Part shown: positions 1-5,788 of the stretch, piece after piece
Layout: the number at the start of each line of letters is the position of its first letter
Numbering within the stretch: the stretch's first letter is position 1
From: JAWLCG01 sp041687295
GTDB lineage: Bacteria; Planctomycetota; Phycisphaerae; SM23-33; FEN-1343
Direction: 5' to 3'
DNA length: 10,859 bases
NCBI GenBank assembly: GCA_041687295.1
Contig: JAWLCG010000158.1
Location: 1 to 10,859, forward strand
Translations under genes and position numbers: made by a program
Notes under the pieces: generated by a model
What the model saw: only the letters and a program-made list of their open reading frames with translations
Told to the model about the DNA's origin: nothing
Databases searched by the model: none

Positions 1-21
1 GGGCGAGGAAGACCAGCCAAA

Positions 22-40
22 GCGGCGTCAAGGCCGCCGC
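22..40 (-). terminator. GC-rich hairpin downstream of the repeat-protein operon
   Basis: GCGGCG (22-27) and CGCCGC (35-40) form a 6-bp stem with a 7-base loop. Read on the minus strand it is followed by TTTGG, so it could act as a weak intrinsic terminator about 60 bases after the last gene of the leftward operon. It could equally be a dispersed intergenic hairpin repeat. There is no long U run. Bases 1-102 hold no gene I can support. Confidence 0.35.
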
Positions 41-86
41 ACTCCATACGCCCCAGGGACCCGCCGCCGTCCGCGCCGGCTGCCAC

Positions 87-103
87 GCCCCGACCTACGG
101 GGC
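87..103 (-). terminator. Stem-loop touching the stop codon of the last repeat-protein gene
   Basis: GCCCCG (87-92) pairs with CGGGGC (98-103) around a 5-base loop. The stem includes the first base of the minus-strand TAG stop (103-105). It is a likely transcript end or 3' stabilising hairpin for the leftward operon. The minus-strand text around it (CGTAGGTCGGGGCG) resembles CGTAGGCCGGGGCG at 10836-10849, so it may also be a copy of a dispersed element. No U run follows. Confidence 0.4.
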
Positions 104-672
104 TAGTGGGGCGGGGCCGACCAGATGACCTCGCCATCCTCGCCCTGAAAGCCCATCGAGTAGCCCGTACTGGGGGCCATGCCGATGCCGAAGCGGGGCC
201 GGCCCTGGGTGTCGTTCATCGTCAGGCCGCCGTTGCCCTTATCGGTGAAGCCCAGGCCGTAGCGCAGCGTGCCCTGATTGTCCCACACGCCCATGCCCGA
301 GCCTGAGCCATCGGCCTGCGCCCCGCAGGTGAAGCGGTTGGTGCCCGTCGCGTCGTGCAGGGCCAAGCCCCACCAGTCGGTGCCTTCGTGGGGCTGGGCC
401 GTGACGGAAATCTGGCCCAGTTCCAGGCGGGGCTGGCTGCTCTCATCCAGCAGGACCAGGCAGGGGCCGGCCTCGGTCACCGTCAGCCGGCCTCGCTCGC
501 GGCCCTGCTCGTCCTGCAGGACCAGCATGCGGGCCACCACGCGCCCGGCCCCGGCGTCGGCGGGCTGGGCCTGGGCGGCTGGCCCGTCGCCGACCCACTG
601 CACCAGGGCCCCGCCCAGCAGCCCCATCAGCAGCATCGCAGCCAACTGGCCGCAGTGTCGTACGCGTTGCAT
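103..672 (-). CDS. Exported D-x-x-G-x-x-R repeat protein, paralogue 4 of 4
   Basis: This 189-residue protein is the last gene of a four-gene leftward operon. Residues 8-30 form a hydrophobic signal-peptide core and AQA (33-35) is a likely signal peptidase I site, so it should be exported to the periplasm or cell surface. The mature part carries repeats centred on D54, D76, D107, D131 and D154, with the pattern D-x-x-G-x-x-R followed by alternating hydrophobic residues. The sixth repeat has lost its Asp (G177). The strongest conserved block is TDKGNGGL (143-150) followed by MNDTQGRPR. Regular 22-31 residue spacing suggests a beta-rich fold, perhaps a small solenoid, but that is inference. The start is fixed by AGGAGA five bases upstream; the gap to the preceding gene is 15 bp. 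It is closest to the neighbouring 688-1284 gene, sharing a TDW-aromatic-GL stretch. I know no named family or function. Confidence 0.85.
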   Translation of the reverse strand: MQRVRHCGQLAAMLLMGLLGGALVQWVGDGPAAQAQPADAGAGRVVARMLVLQDEQGRERGRLTVTEAGPCLVLLDESSQPRLELGQISVTAQPHEGTDWWGLALHDATGTNRFTCGAQADGSGSGMGVWDNQGTLRYGLGFTDKGNGGLTMNDTQGRPRFGIGMAPSTGYSMGFQGEDGEVIWSAPPH

Positions 673-687
673 CGCAGTCTCCTTTCC

Positions 688-1284
688 TTATTCGCCCCGC
701 GGGGCGAAGCGATCCTGGCGGCTCGGGACGTACCAGAGGGTGTCGCCGTTCTCGTCCTTGAACTGCATGGAGTAGCCCGTGTGGGGGGCTGCGCCGATGG
801 CGAAGCGGCTTCGGCCCTGGGTGTCGTTCATCGACAGGCCGCCGTTGCCCTTATCGGTGAAGCCCACGCCGTAGCGTTTGACGCCGTTGTGGTCCCACAG
901 GATCATGCCCGAGAGGCTGCCGTCGTTGGCGGCGCCGCCGGTGAGGCGGTCGGTGCCGTTGGCGTCGGTCAGCAGCAGGCCATACCAATCGGTCTGGGGC
1001 GAGACGTTGGTCTCGGTGACCAGCTGTCCCAGCCGGGCCCGGGGGCGACCCTCGGCGTCCATCAGGATCACCTGCGGGCCCTGTTCAGTGACGGCCCATC
1101 GGCCGCGGGGGCGGTCCCGGGCGTCCACAATGATCAGCTCGTGCACCTCCATGCGTTCGGTGACGGGTGGCTCAGCCTCGGCATAGGCCGCCGGAGAGGC
1201 CCAGAGGGCCACGAACAGCCCCCCGCCGACCAGCCCGGCGAGTCCCACAGCCACGATCCATCCGCAGATTCTGAGGGTTCTCAT
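688..1284 (-). CDS. Exported D-x-x-G-x-x-R repeat protein, paralogue 3 of 4
   Basis: This protein has 198 residues. A signal peptide occupies about residues 1-35, ending in AYA (33-35). Six repeats are centred on D54, D76, D107, D131, D154 and D177, each followed by a G or D and usually an Arg; TDKGNGGL lies at 143-150. Two ATGs are possible. The one at 1290 overlaps the upstream stop as ATGA, but its ribosome site would touch it. The one at 1284 sits about 7 bases behind AAGGGGA and is preferred. The operon context and the same six-repeat plan as its three neighbours show a tandem duplication. It differs from the 103-672 paralogue by a longer, charged C-terminal end (SRQDRFAPRGE). No catalytic motif or lipobox is visible, so a structural or binding role in the envelope is the most that can be suggested. 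Confidence 0.85.
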   Translation of the reverse strand: MRTLRICGWIVAVGLAGLVGGGLFVALWASPAAYAEAEPPVTERMEVHELIIVDARDRPRGRWAVTEQGPQVILMDAEGRPRARLGQLVTETNVSPQTDWYGLLLTDANGTDRLTGGAANDGSLSGMILWDHNGVKRYGVGFTDKGNGGLSMNDTQGRSRFAIGAAPHTGYSMQFKDENGDTLWYVPSRQDRFAPRGE

Positions 1285-1286
1285 GG

Positions 1287-1871
1287 TCATTCCCCTTCCC
1301 GGCTGGCGTGCGGGGCCGGATGGCCCGGGGCGCTCCAGATCGCCTGGCCGTCCTCGTCGATCAGGCTCAGGCTGTAGCCGGCGTGGGCGGGCATGCCCAG
1401 GCCGAGGCGCTGGCGGCCCTGGGTGTCCTTCATACCCAAGCCGCCGTTGCCCTGGTCGGTATAGCCGACGCTGTAGCGGATCACGCCGTGGTTGTCGCGG
1501 AGGTTGAACGTCGAGCCCCCGCCGTCGGCGCCGATGGCCCAGACGGCCCGGGGCTGCTGGGCGTCCAGCAGGTTCATCGCCCAGAAGGCGCTCTTGCCCT
1601 CGCCGGCCGGCGGGACGAAGCCCAGGTAGGCGCGGGGGTGCAGGTCGGTGTCGCGCATGACCAGCCGGGGCCGGGCGTCCTCGCCCGTCCACACGATGCG
1701 CTCGATGCCCTGCTCGTCGACGATGACCAGCTCGCGGACCGTCACGACCTGCCGGGCCGGTGCCGGCTGGGCGAAGGCAGCGCCGCCCGCCTGCCACTGA
1801 TAGGCGCCGGCCCCGAGGAACCCGGCCACCAGGACAGCGGCGATGAGCAAGGCTCGGGATAGACGTTTCAT
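1287..1871 (-). CDS. Exported D-x-x-G-x-x-R repeat protein, paralogue 2 of 4
   Basis: This protein has 194 residues. The start at 1871 is set by AAGGAG six bases upstream, and its ATG overlaps the preceding gene's TGA by four bases, which indicates translational coupling. The signal peptide covers about residues 1-34, with AFA before the predicted cut. Repeats are centred on D52, D74, D103, D126, D149 and D172. The second and third are degenerate (MRDTDLHPR and LLDAQQPR lack the Gly), while the fourth to sixth are canonical. It pairs with the 1868-2461 gene by the shared GYTDQG-x-GGL and MPAHAGYS blocks. Aromatic residues (F97, W98, W111) cluster in the middle. The function is unknown. The family looks like an envelope or extracellular beta-structured protein. 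Confidence 0.86.
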   Translation of the reverse strand: MKRLSRALLIAAVLVAGFLGAGAYQWQAGGAAFAQPAPARQVVTVRELVIVDEQGIERIVWTGEDARPRLVMRDTDLHPRAYLGFVPPAGEGKSAFWAMNLLDAQQPRAVWAIGADGGGSTFNLRDNHGVIRYSVGYTDQGNGGLGMKDTQGRQRLGLGMPAHAGYSLSLIDEDGQAIWSAPGHPAPHASREGE

Positions 1872-2461
1872 GGTTCGCTCCTTGTCTGAGGCGCGGCCTG
1901 CGGGTGGGGCTGGCCCGGGGCCGCCCACAGATCGTTGCCCTGCTCGTCCTGGATGTGGATGCTGTAACCGGCGTGAGCGGGCATGCCGATGGTGAAGCGC
2001 CGCCGGCCCTGGGCGTCGTTCATCACCAGCCCGCCGGTGCCCTGGTCGGTGTAGCCGATGGTGAACCGCGCGGTGCCGTTGTGGTCCAGCACGCCGACCA
2101 TCGAGCCGCCGCCGTCGGCCTTGGCGGCCGTCTTGAAGCGGGTCTTGCGGTTGGCGTCCAGGACGCTGAGGATCCAGAAGTCGTTGTCCTCGGGCCCCGC
2201 CAGGCCCAGCACCAGCCGGGCCGGGCCCTGCTCGTCCAGGATGATCAGTTGGGGCTGGCCCTGGATCATCCCCAGCTGCCCGCGAGTTCGCCCCTGCTCG
2301 TCCAGCAGCACCAGCTGGCGAACCGCCAGCCTCTCGGCCGGGCCGGGCGACGCCTGGGCCCAGGCCGGACCCGGATCGGCCAGCCAGGCCGCCAGCCAGC
2401 CCCCGGCGAACCCGCCGGCCAGCATGGCGGCAACCAGCGCGCAACACCGTAGCCTCGTCAT
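1868..2461 (-). CDS. Exported D-x-x-G-x-x-R repeat protein, paralogue 1 of 4 (first gene of operon)
   Basis: This protein has 197 residues and is the promoter-proximal gene. AAGGGAG lies six bases before the ATG. The signal peptide has R-rich MTRLR, a hydrophobic core (8-28) and AWA (33-35) before the likely cleavage point. Cys6 and Cys7 are too early for a lipobox. Six repeats are centred on D54, D76, D102, D126, D149 and D172 at steps of 22, 26, 24, 23 and 23 residues. The typical unit is L-x-L-x-D-x-x-G-x-x-R-x-x-L/I-G. The C-terminus (residues 182-197) is Pro/Gln-rich and probably disordered. A good promoter lies 128-156 bp upstream. The gene's reading continues into the next by a 4-base overlap. 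I cannot assign a named domain; a beta-solenoid or propeller-like fold is a guess from the repeat period. Confidence 0.87.
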   Translation of the reverse strand: MTRLRCCALVAAMLAGGFAGGWLAAWLADPGPAWAQASPGPAERLAVRQLVLLDEQGRTRGQLGMIQGQPQLIILDEQGPARLVLGLAGPEDNDFWILSVLDANRKTRFKTAAKADGGGSMVGVLDHNGTARFTIGYTDQGTGGLVMNDAQGRRRFTIGMPAHAGYSIHIQDEQGNDLWAAPGQPHPQAAPQTRSEP

Positions 2462-2588
2462 AGTCTGCTCCCTTCAGAAGTGCCATGGGGGTCCGCGTCG
2501 TCCGCGAACAGAAGGGAAAGAATGGCGCTACCCCGTTTGCCAACGCCACAGCCGCGCCCGGGCGGGCGCGAGAACTGAACACACCCCT
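2462..2588 (-). other. Probable 5' leader of the four-gene operon, with a strong hairpin
   Basis: About 120 bases separate the predicted promoter from the first start codon. The leader contains a perfect 8-bp inverted repeat, CGCGCCCG (2553-2560) and CGGGCGCG (2563-2570), near the expected 5' end of the mRNA. It may stabilise the transcript or affect its early elongation. No known riboswitch signature was recognised. Confidence 0.35.
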
Positions 2589-2617
2589 ATCATACGACGG
2601 GCCCAAACTACCGGCAA
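2589..2617 (-). promoter_or_regulatory. Sigma-70-type promoter for the four-gene repeat-protein operon
   Basis: On the minus strand TTGCCG (2612-2617) is followed after exactly 17 bp by TATGAT (2589-2594). These match the consensus -35 and -10 boxes at 4/6 and 5/6. Transcription would start near 2582, about 120 bases before the ATG at 2461. It is the best promoter match in this gap. Confidence 0.55.
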
Positions 2618-2621
2618 CGGC

Positions 2622-2659
2622 CAAATCGGACCGCACGGCCCCGATTTGCGGCCGGTCCG
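2622..2659. repeat. Overlapping, mutually exclusive inverted repeats
   Basis: CAAATCGG (2622-2629) pairs with CCGATTTG (2641-2648), a perfect 8-bp stem. CGGACCG (2627-2633) pairs with CGGTCCG (2653-2659), a perfect 7-bp stem. The two stems share bases 2627-2629, so only one can form at a time. They lie just upstream of the operon promoter and downstream of the URO-D gene, so they could be a protein-binding site, a terminator region or chance in G+C-rich DNA. Confidence 0.3.
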
Positions 2660-2695
2660 TTGGGGCCCTATGGTGTGCGGCGGGAGTTCCCAAGA

Positions 2696-2720
2696 CCCCG
2701 GACAAGCCCGGGGCTATATA
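2696..2720 (-). repeat. Copy of an ATATAG + GC-hairpin element, possible terminator of the URO-D gene
   Basis: CCCCGG (2696-2701) and CCGGGG (2708-2713) form a hairpin; on the minus strand it is preceded by TATATAG and followed by TCTTGGG. It begins about 20 bases after the stop codon of the gene at 2740-3879. Almost the same text, ATATAGCCCCGGGC + hairpin return arm, occurs on the plus strand at 10805-10829, also downstream of a URO-D gene. It is therefore probably a dispersed intergenic element that may double as a transcription terminator. Confidence 0.5.
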
Positions 2721-2739
2721 GGGACCCACGGTGGCGGCC

Positions 2740-3879
2740 CTACCGGCCCAGCTCGGCCAGCTCGACGGCGTGTTTTTCGTCGCGGGCGGTCAGGCCGGCG
2801 AGGAACTCGCTGGCCGGGAAGATGCGGAAGAAGGCGCGGAAGGCCTCGGCGTCGCTGGGCGTGCCGGACAGGCAGATCCGCTTGCCGGCGTCGAGGATGC
2901 GGCGGTACAGAGGGTGCCACCTCTCGTCCAGGCCGCCCGGGTTGCCCGCGCCGCTGACCCACTGGATGCCGTGGAGCTTCTCCAGGCCCAGCAGTGCGTC
3001 CAGGTGCACCAGCTCGCCGGGGCCGTCGAGGTGGTAGACCACCCGGCCATTGAAGTGCTCGCACTCGCCGGCGATCTGCGGCAGGGCCCAGCGGGCGAAG
3101 GCGTCCGGGCCGATCATGGCCGAGAAGTCGCACGTGGCGATGTGGTTGGGCTCGCCCGAGAGGTAGCGCATCGCCTGGGCGTACGCCCGCGGGTTGGCCG
3201 GGTCGAGGATCGCCGACATCCGCCGGTGGTAGTGCCACCAGAGCCGCTGGAGCCGCGTGCAGGCGGCGTCGAGTTTGGCGGGCTCGTCCATCGTGTCCAG
3301 CAGGAGGTTCTGCGGCTTGCGCAGGGCCGACAGCACGTCCAGCAGGCCGCCCAGCTCGGGGATGCCGAAGACGAACCGCCCTCCCAGCCGATCGACGAGG
3401 CGCTGCATGGCCTCGAAGGCGACGGCCGCATAGGGCGACTCGGCCGACTCGTCCATCGCCAGGACGGCGTCGAGGTCCATGGGCGGATCGTGCTCGACCC
3501 AGATCGTGCCGTCGTAGAACTTCGTCACGCCGGTCATCAGGGCCGACATCATCGACGCGCCGAGGTTGACGAACAGGAAGTGGTACCCGTCGCCGGCCCG
3601 GCCGGTGAGGTCGGCGTAGCGCTCCAGCAGGTCGGCGGCGTCGTCTACGTAGTGCAGCGAGCCGGTCTGGGCGGCCAGCTCGACGGCCTGGCCGAAGGCG
3701 AACTCCTGGCGCCAGGTGGTCCACTGGCGGTAGATGACCGGGTTCATCCACTCGCGGGCGGCCGGCGTCAGGTCCGCCCCGGGCTGGGGGTACAGGATGT
3801 ACAGCAGCGGCCCGGCGTTCTCGCCCCGCCACCAGGCGTCGTAACGGGCCCGCACCTCGTCGATGTAATCCAGCAGCAT
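2740..3879 (-). CDS. URO-D superfamily protein, divergent (HxD variant)
   Basis: This 379-residue protein looks like the COG0407 group of uroporphyrinogen-decarboxylase/corrinoid methyltransferase homologues. The C-terminal part of the TIM-barrel pattern is clear: CDFSAMIGPDAF (250-261), YHLDGPGEL (282-290), VHLDALL (291-297), then GIQWVSGAGNP (304-314). In zinc-dependent methyltransferases of this superfamily (MtaA type) the strand corresponding to YHLDG carries H-x-C-G; here it is H283-x-D285-G, so thiol-activating zinc binding of the usual type is doubtful. The start is supported by AGGAGG five bases upstream. It has its own promoter and is monocistronic. True HemE activity is unlikely given the poor match and longer length. 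The substrate is unknown; methyl transfer or decarboxylation of a small metabolite is inference. Confidence 0.85.
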   Translation of the reverse strand: MLLDYIDEVRARYDAWWRGENAGPLLYILYPQPGADLTPAAREWMNPVIYRQWTTWRQEFAFGQAVELAAQTGSLHYVDDAADLLERYADLTGRAGDGYHFLFVNLGASMMSALMTGVTKFYDGTIWVEHDPPMDLDAVLAMDESAESPYAAVAFEAMQRLVDRLGGRFVFGIPELGGLLDVLSALRKPQNLLLDTMDEPAKLDAACTRLQRLWWHYHRRMSAILDPANPRAYAQAMRYLSGEPNHIATCDFSAMIGPDAFARWALPQIAGECEHFNGRVVYHLDGPGELVHLDALLGLEKLHGIQWVSGAGNPGGLDERWHPLYRRILDAGKRICLSGTPSDAEAFRAFFRIFPASEFLAGLTARDEKHAVELAELGR

Positions 3880-3914
3880 CGCAGCCTCCTGGGGGTTCGT
3901 TCGTTGGGCCTGCC

Positions 3915-3943
3915 AGCATACGCACCGCGGGGGCCGCTGTCCA
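3915..3943 (-). promoter_or_regulatory. Sigma-70-type promoter of the leftward URO-D gene
   Basis: On the minus strand TGGACA (3938-3943) and TATGCT (3915-3920) are separated by 17 bp. The -35 box matches consensus at 5/6 and the -10 at 4/6. The expected start site near 3908 gives a short leader of about 29 bases that contains the AGGAGG ribosome site. The spacing and short leader make this a credible call. Confidence 0.6.
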
Positions 3944-3960
3944 TTGGTCGGGGCGCAACG

Positions 3961-3990
3961 AAACGGGCGGGCCCCGCAGGACCCGCCCGG
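3961..3990 (-). terminator. Intrinsic-type terminator after the first PEP-CTERM gene
   Basis: CGGGCGGG (3964-3971) and CCCGCCCG (3982-3989) form a perfect 8-bp stem with a 10-base loop. On the minus strand the stem is followed by TTTCGTT. It begins about 44 bases beyond the TAG of the gene at 4034-5203 and just before the promoter of the next leftward gene, so it would insulate the two units. Confidence 0.55.
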
Positions 3991-4031
3991 AAAGGTTGTG
4001 GACGTCGGCGCCCTCGCGGCGGGCCATGCCC

Positions 4032-4450
4032 GCCTACTGCCGGCGGCGGAGGTATCGGCCCAGGCCGCCCAGACCCGCCAGCACGGCCAGGGCCGTCAGC
4101 GGCTCGGGGATGGCCGTCTGCATCGGGGCGATCGAGGCGATGCGGATCGAGCCGTCGGTCGCGACGTTGTTGCTGAAGCTCACCAGCCACTCCCGCACGC
4201 CGTCGAACCACACCGCGTCGGGCACGCTGGCCAGCAGGGCGCTGTAGTCGGTGCCGCTCAGCAGCGTCAACAGCCGGTAGTCCTGGCCCAGGAAGGCCGT
4301 CGGGTCGGAGATCTCCCCGCCAGCGTAGCCGATGTCGAAGATCACGCCCGAACCCAGCGACGAGTTGTTGGCCGCGTTGATGATGCTGTCGCAGTCGTTC
4401 ACGAACGCGCTGTAGATGTCGAACTGGACAGTGCCGGCGGTGCCCACCAG
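4032..4450. repeat. Long direct repeat, copy 1 (3' part of PEP-CTERM gene 1)
   Basis: This 419-bp stretch matches 5370-5788 without gaps at a constant offset of 1338 bp. Between 4082 and 4450 I find a single mismatch (G4357 versus A5695). About seven mismatches cluster between 4054 and 4078, in the hydrophobic tail. The match stops abruptly on both sides, at 4450/5788 inside the coding region and at the stop codon. Confidence 0.92.
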
Positions 4451-5203
4451 CCGGCCCTGCCAGTTGCGGGGGGACACCATGTTCCAGACCTGGGCGGTCT
4501 GTCGGTGGTACTGGTCGTTGATGTCGATCCGCCGGGCGGCGTTGTCGCCGAGGTTGCCCACGATGTTCTGGAAGTAGTCGTGGGGCTGGTTGAGATTGGC
4601 GATCGTGCCGCCATTCCAGTGGAAGCTGCTGCTGCTGGCGAACGTGTCGACGCCGAAGCCCGCGTCGAACGTACCACTCTGGATCGTCCATGTGGCGCCG
4701 CCGGCGGTGATGTTGGTGGCCGGCAGCCGCAGGCGGCCGCCGTCGACCACGCCGGTGGCGACGCTGAGGGCGAAGGGGTGATCCCACTGCAGCACGCCGC
4801 CCAGGGCGTTGAGCTTGAAGTCCGCCGCCATGTTCTGGGCCCGGCCGAGGCGGAGGTGGCCGCCATTGTCCACCGTCAGCGTGTGCGGCACGTTGTTGAA
4901 GCTCGTTCGGCCAACGTAGAAGTAGCCGCCGTTGACGGTGAGGTTGCCGCCGGCGGTGAAGTTCGCCTTGAAGTCCCCGGCGGTGTAGCTGTCGGTGGGG
5001 GCCATGGTAAGGCTGTGGCCGATGTTCACGTTGTCATTGTTGGCCGGCACGTTGACGCCCGGCTGGGCCGGGCCGCTGTGGCCCCAGGTGGCCGGGGCTC
5101 CCCAGTCGCCGCTCTGGACAGAGGTAAACGTCAGCGCCGACGCCGGCACCACCAGGGCCACCGCCGCCAGACACGTCACAAGCCATGCATGCCCCCGATT
5201 CAT
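4034..5203 (-). CDS. PEP-CTERM surface protein 1, beta-rich
   Basis: This 389-residue secreted protein starts at 5203, where AGGAG precedes the ATG by about seven bases; an in-frame ATG at 5302 lacks a signal peptide directly after it and is rejected. Residues 1-24 are a signal peptide (hydrophobic core, ASA before LTF). Next comes a motif typical of exported beta-helix proteins, SGDWGAPATWG (about 31-41), and then Gly/Asn-rich short strands. The C-terminus has IPEP (365-368), a hydrophobic helix and RRRQ, the PEP-CTERM sorting signal read by exosortases. Residues from about 252 onward are almost identical to the next gene, while the N-terminal two thirds are homologous but diverged. A likely role is an extracellular matrix, envelope or polysaccharide-associated protein; no catalytic motif was seen. 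The exosortase is not in this window. Confidence 0.88.
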   Translation of the reverse strand: MNRGHAWLVTCLAAVALVVPASALTFTSVQSGDWGAPATWGHSGPAQPGVNVPANNDNVNIGHSLTMAPTDSYTAGDFKANFTAGGNLTVNGGYFYVGRTSFNNVPHTLTVDNGGHLRLGRAQNMAADFKLNALGGVLQWDHPFALSVATGVVDGGRLRLPATNITAGGATWTIQSGTFDAGFGVDTFASSSSFHWNGGTIANLNQPHDYFQNIVGNLGDNAARRIDINDQYHRQTAQVWNMVSPRNWQGRLVGTAGTVQFDIYSAFVNDCDSIINAANNSSLGSGVIFDIGYAGGEISDPTAFLGQDYRLLTLLSGTDYSALLASVPDAVWFDGVREWLVSFSNNVATDGSIRIASIAPMQTAIPEPLTALAVLAGLGGLGRYLRRRQ

Positions 5204-5318
5204 AGGCCTCTCCTTTGCCGGGCTCCTCAGCCGAGCCACATTGCTCGCCCTCTCCAACCCCTGCGGGATGGAGGCGCACCCTCTGGGCGAAGGGGCCCGC
5301 ACGGCCCCTTCCTCAAGC
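5204..5318 (-). promoter_or_regulatory. Structured 5' leader of PEP-CTERM gene 1
   Basis: Three successive hairpins can form in the predicted leader: GAAGGGGCC/GGCCCCTTC (5289-5297 with 5303-5311, perfect 9 bp, 5-base loop), CTCCA-A-CCC/GGG-A-TGGAG (5252-5273, 8 pairs with one mismatch), and GGCTC/GAGCC (5221-5225 with 5233-5237). The first would sit at the very 5' end of the mRNA and the last just ahead of the ribosome site. I do not recognise a known riboswitch class; a stability or attenuation role is inference. Confidence 0.4.
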
Positions 5319-5324
5319 CCCTTC

Positions 5325-5352
5325 AGTCTAAGGCATATCCCTATGGCGCCTA
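5325..5352 (-). promoter_or_regulatory. Promoter-like element of PEP-CTERM gene 1, shared with genes 2 and 3
   Basis: On the minus strand TAGGCG (5347-5352), a 16-bp spacer and TAGACT (5325-5330). The surrounding 30 bases match the element upstream of PEP-CTERM gene 2 at about 24 positions, although the two leaders have otherwise drifted apart. It lies about 20 bp past the stop codon of gene 2, leaving a leader of about 115 bases. The -35 box is a poor sigma-70 match (3/6). Confidence 0.45.
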
Positions 5353-5369
5353 GGCCAATTCCGGCCCCG

Positions 5370-5788
5370 GCCTACTGCCGGCGGCGGAGGTAGCGGCCCA
5401 GGCCGCCGGCGCCCAGCAGCACGGCCAGGGCCGTCAGCGGCTCGGGGATGGCCGTCTGCATCGGGGCGATCGAGGCGATGCGGATCGAGCCGTCGGTCGC
5501 GACGTTGTTGCTGAAGCTCACCAGCCACTCCCGCACGCCGTCGAACCACACCGCGTCGGGCACGCTGGCCAGCAGGGCGCTGTAGTCGGTGCCGCTCAGC
5601 AGCGTCAACAGCCGGTAGTCCTGGCCCAGGAAGGCCGTCGGGTCGGAGATCTCCCCGCCAGCGTAGCCGATGTCGAAGATCACGCCCGAACCCAACGACG
5701 AGTTGTTGGCCGCGTTGATGATGCTGTCGCAGTCGTTCACGAACGCGCTGTAGATGTCGAACTGGACAGTGCCGGCGGTGCCCACCAG
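5370..5788. repeat. Long direct repeat, copy 2 (3' part of PEP-CTERM gene 2)
   Basis: Partner of 4032-4450, in the same orientation and reading frame, with no indels. Being 419 bp long and nearly identical, the pair is suited to homologous recombination or gene conversion. The segment encodes residues from about 243 to the end of the 380-residue protein, including its PEP-CTERM tail. Confidence 0.92.

Noticed and set aside
103..2461. Repetitive DNA suggesting a CRISPR array or tandem satellite
   Set aside because: The repetition comes from homologous codons in four paralogous genes about 590 bp apart; there are no short identical repeats with unique spacers.
2480..2485. TGGCAC on the minus strand as a sigma-54 -24 box for the repeat-protein operon
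   Set aside because: There is no GC/TTGC -12 partner at the required spacing, and it lies too close to the ribosome site; a sigma-70-type promoter fits better upstream.
1287..2729. A single 480-codon minus-strand protein spanning two repeat-protein genes
   Set aside because: Its N-terminal part is just another frame of the 1868-2461 gene. The true gene starts at 1871, with its own ribosome site and signal peptide.
3880..4033. Possible cobalamin riboswitch ahead of the leftward URO-D gene
   Set aside because: The predicted leader is only about 29 bases and no B12-box sequence was seen; the same is true of the gaps before the plus-strand URO-D genes.
2731..4176. Plus-strand open frame opposite the leftward URO-D gene
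   Set aside because: No ribosome site or domain; the minus-strand gene has a good promoter, AGGAGG and superfamily motifs.
5331..5352. CTAAGGC...GCGCCTAG inverted repeat as a terminator of PEP-CTERM gene 2
   Set aside because: The stem is short and bulged with no U run, and its conservation ahead of gene 2 as well, where it overlaps an upstream stop codon, fits a promoter element better. A terminator role is not excluded.
3944..5353. 469-codon plus-strand open frame opposite PEP-CTERM gene 1
   Set aside because: The translation is Val/Ala/Gly/Arg-rich with no signal or motif, while the minus strand has a signal peptide, ribosome site and PEP-CTERM tail.
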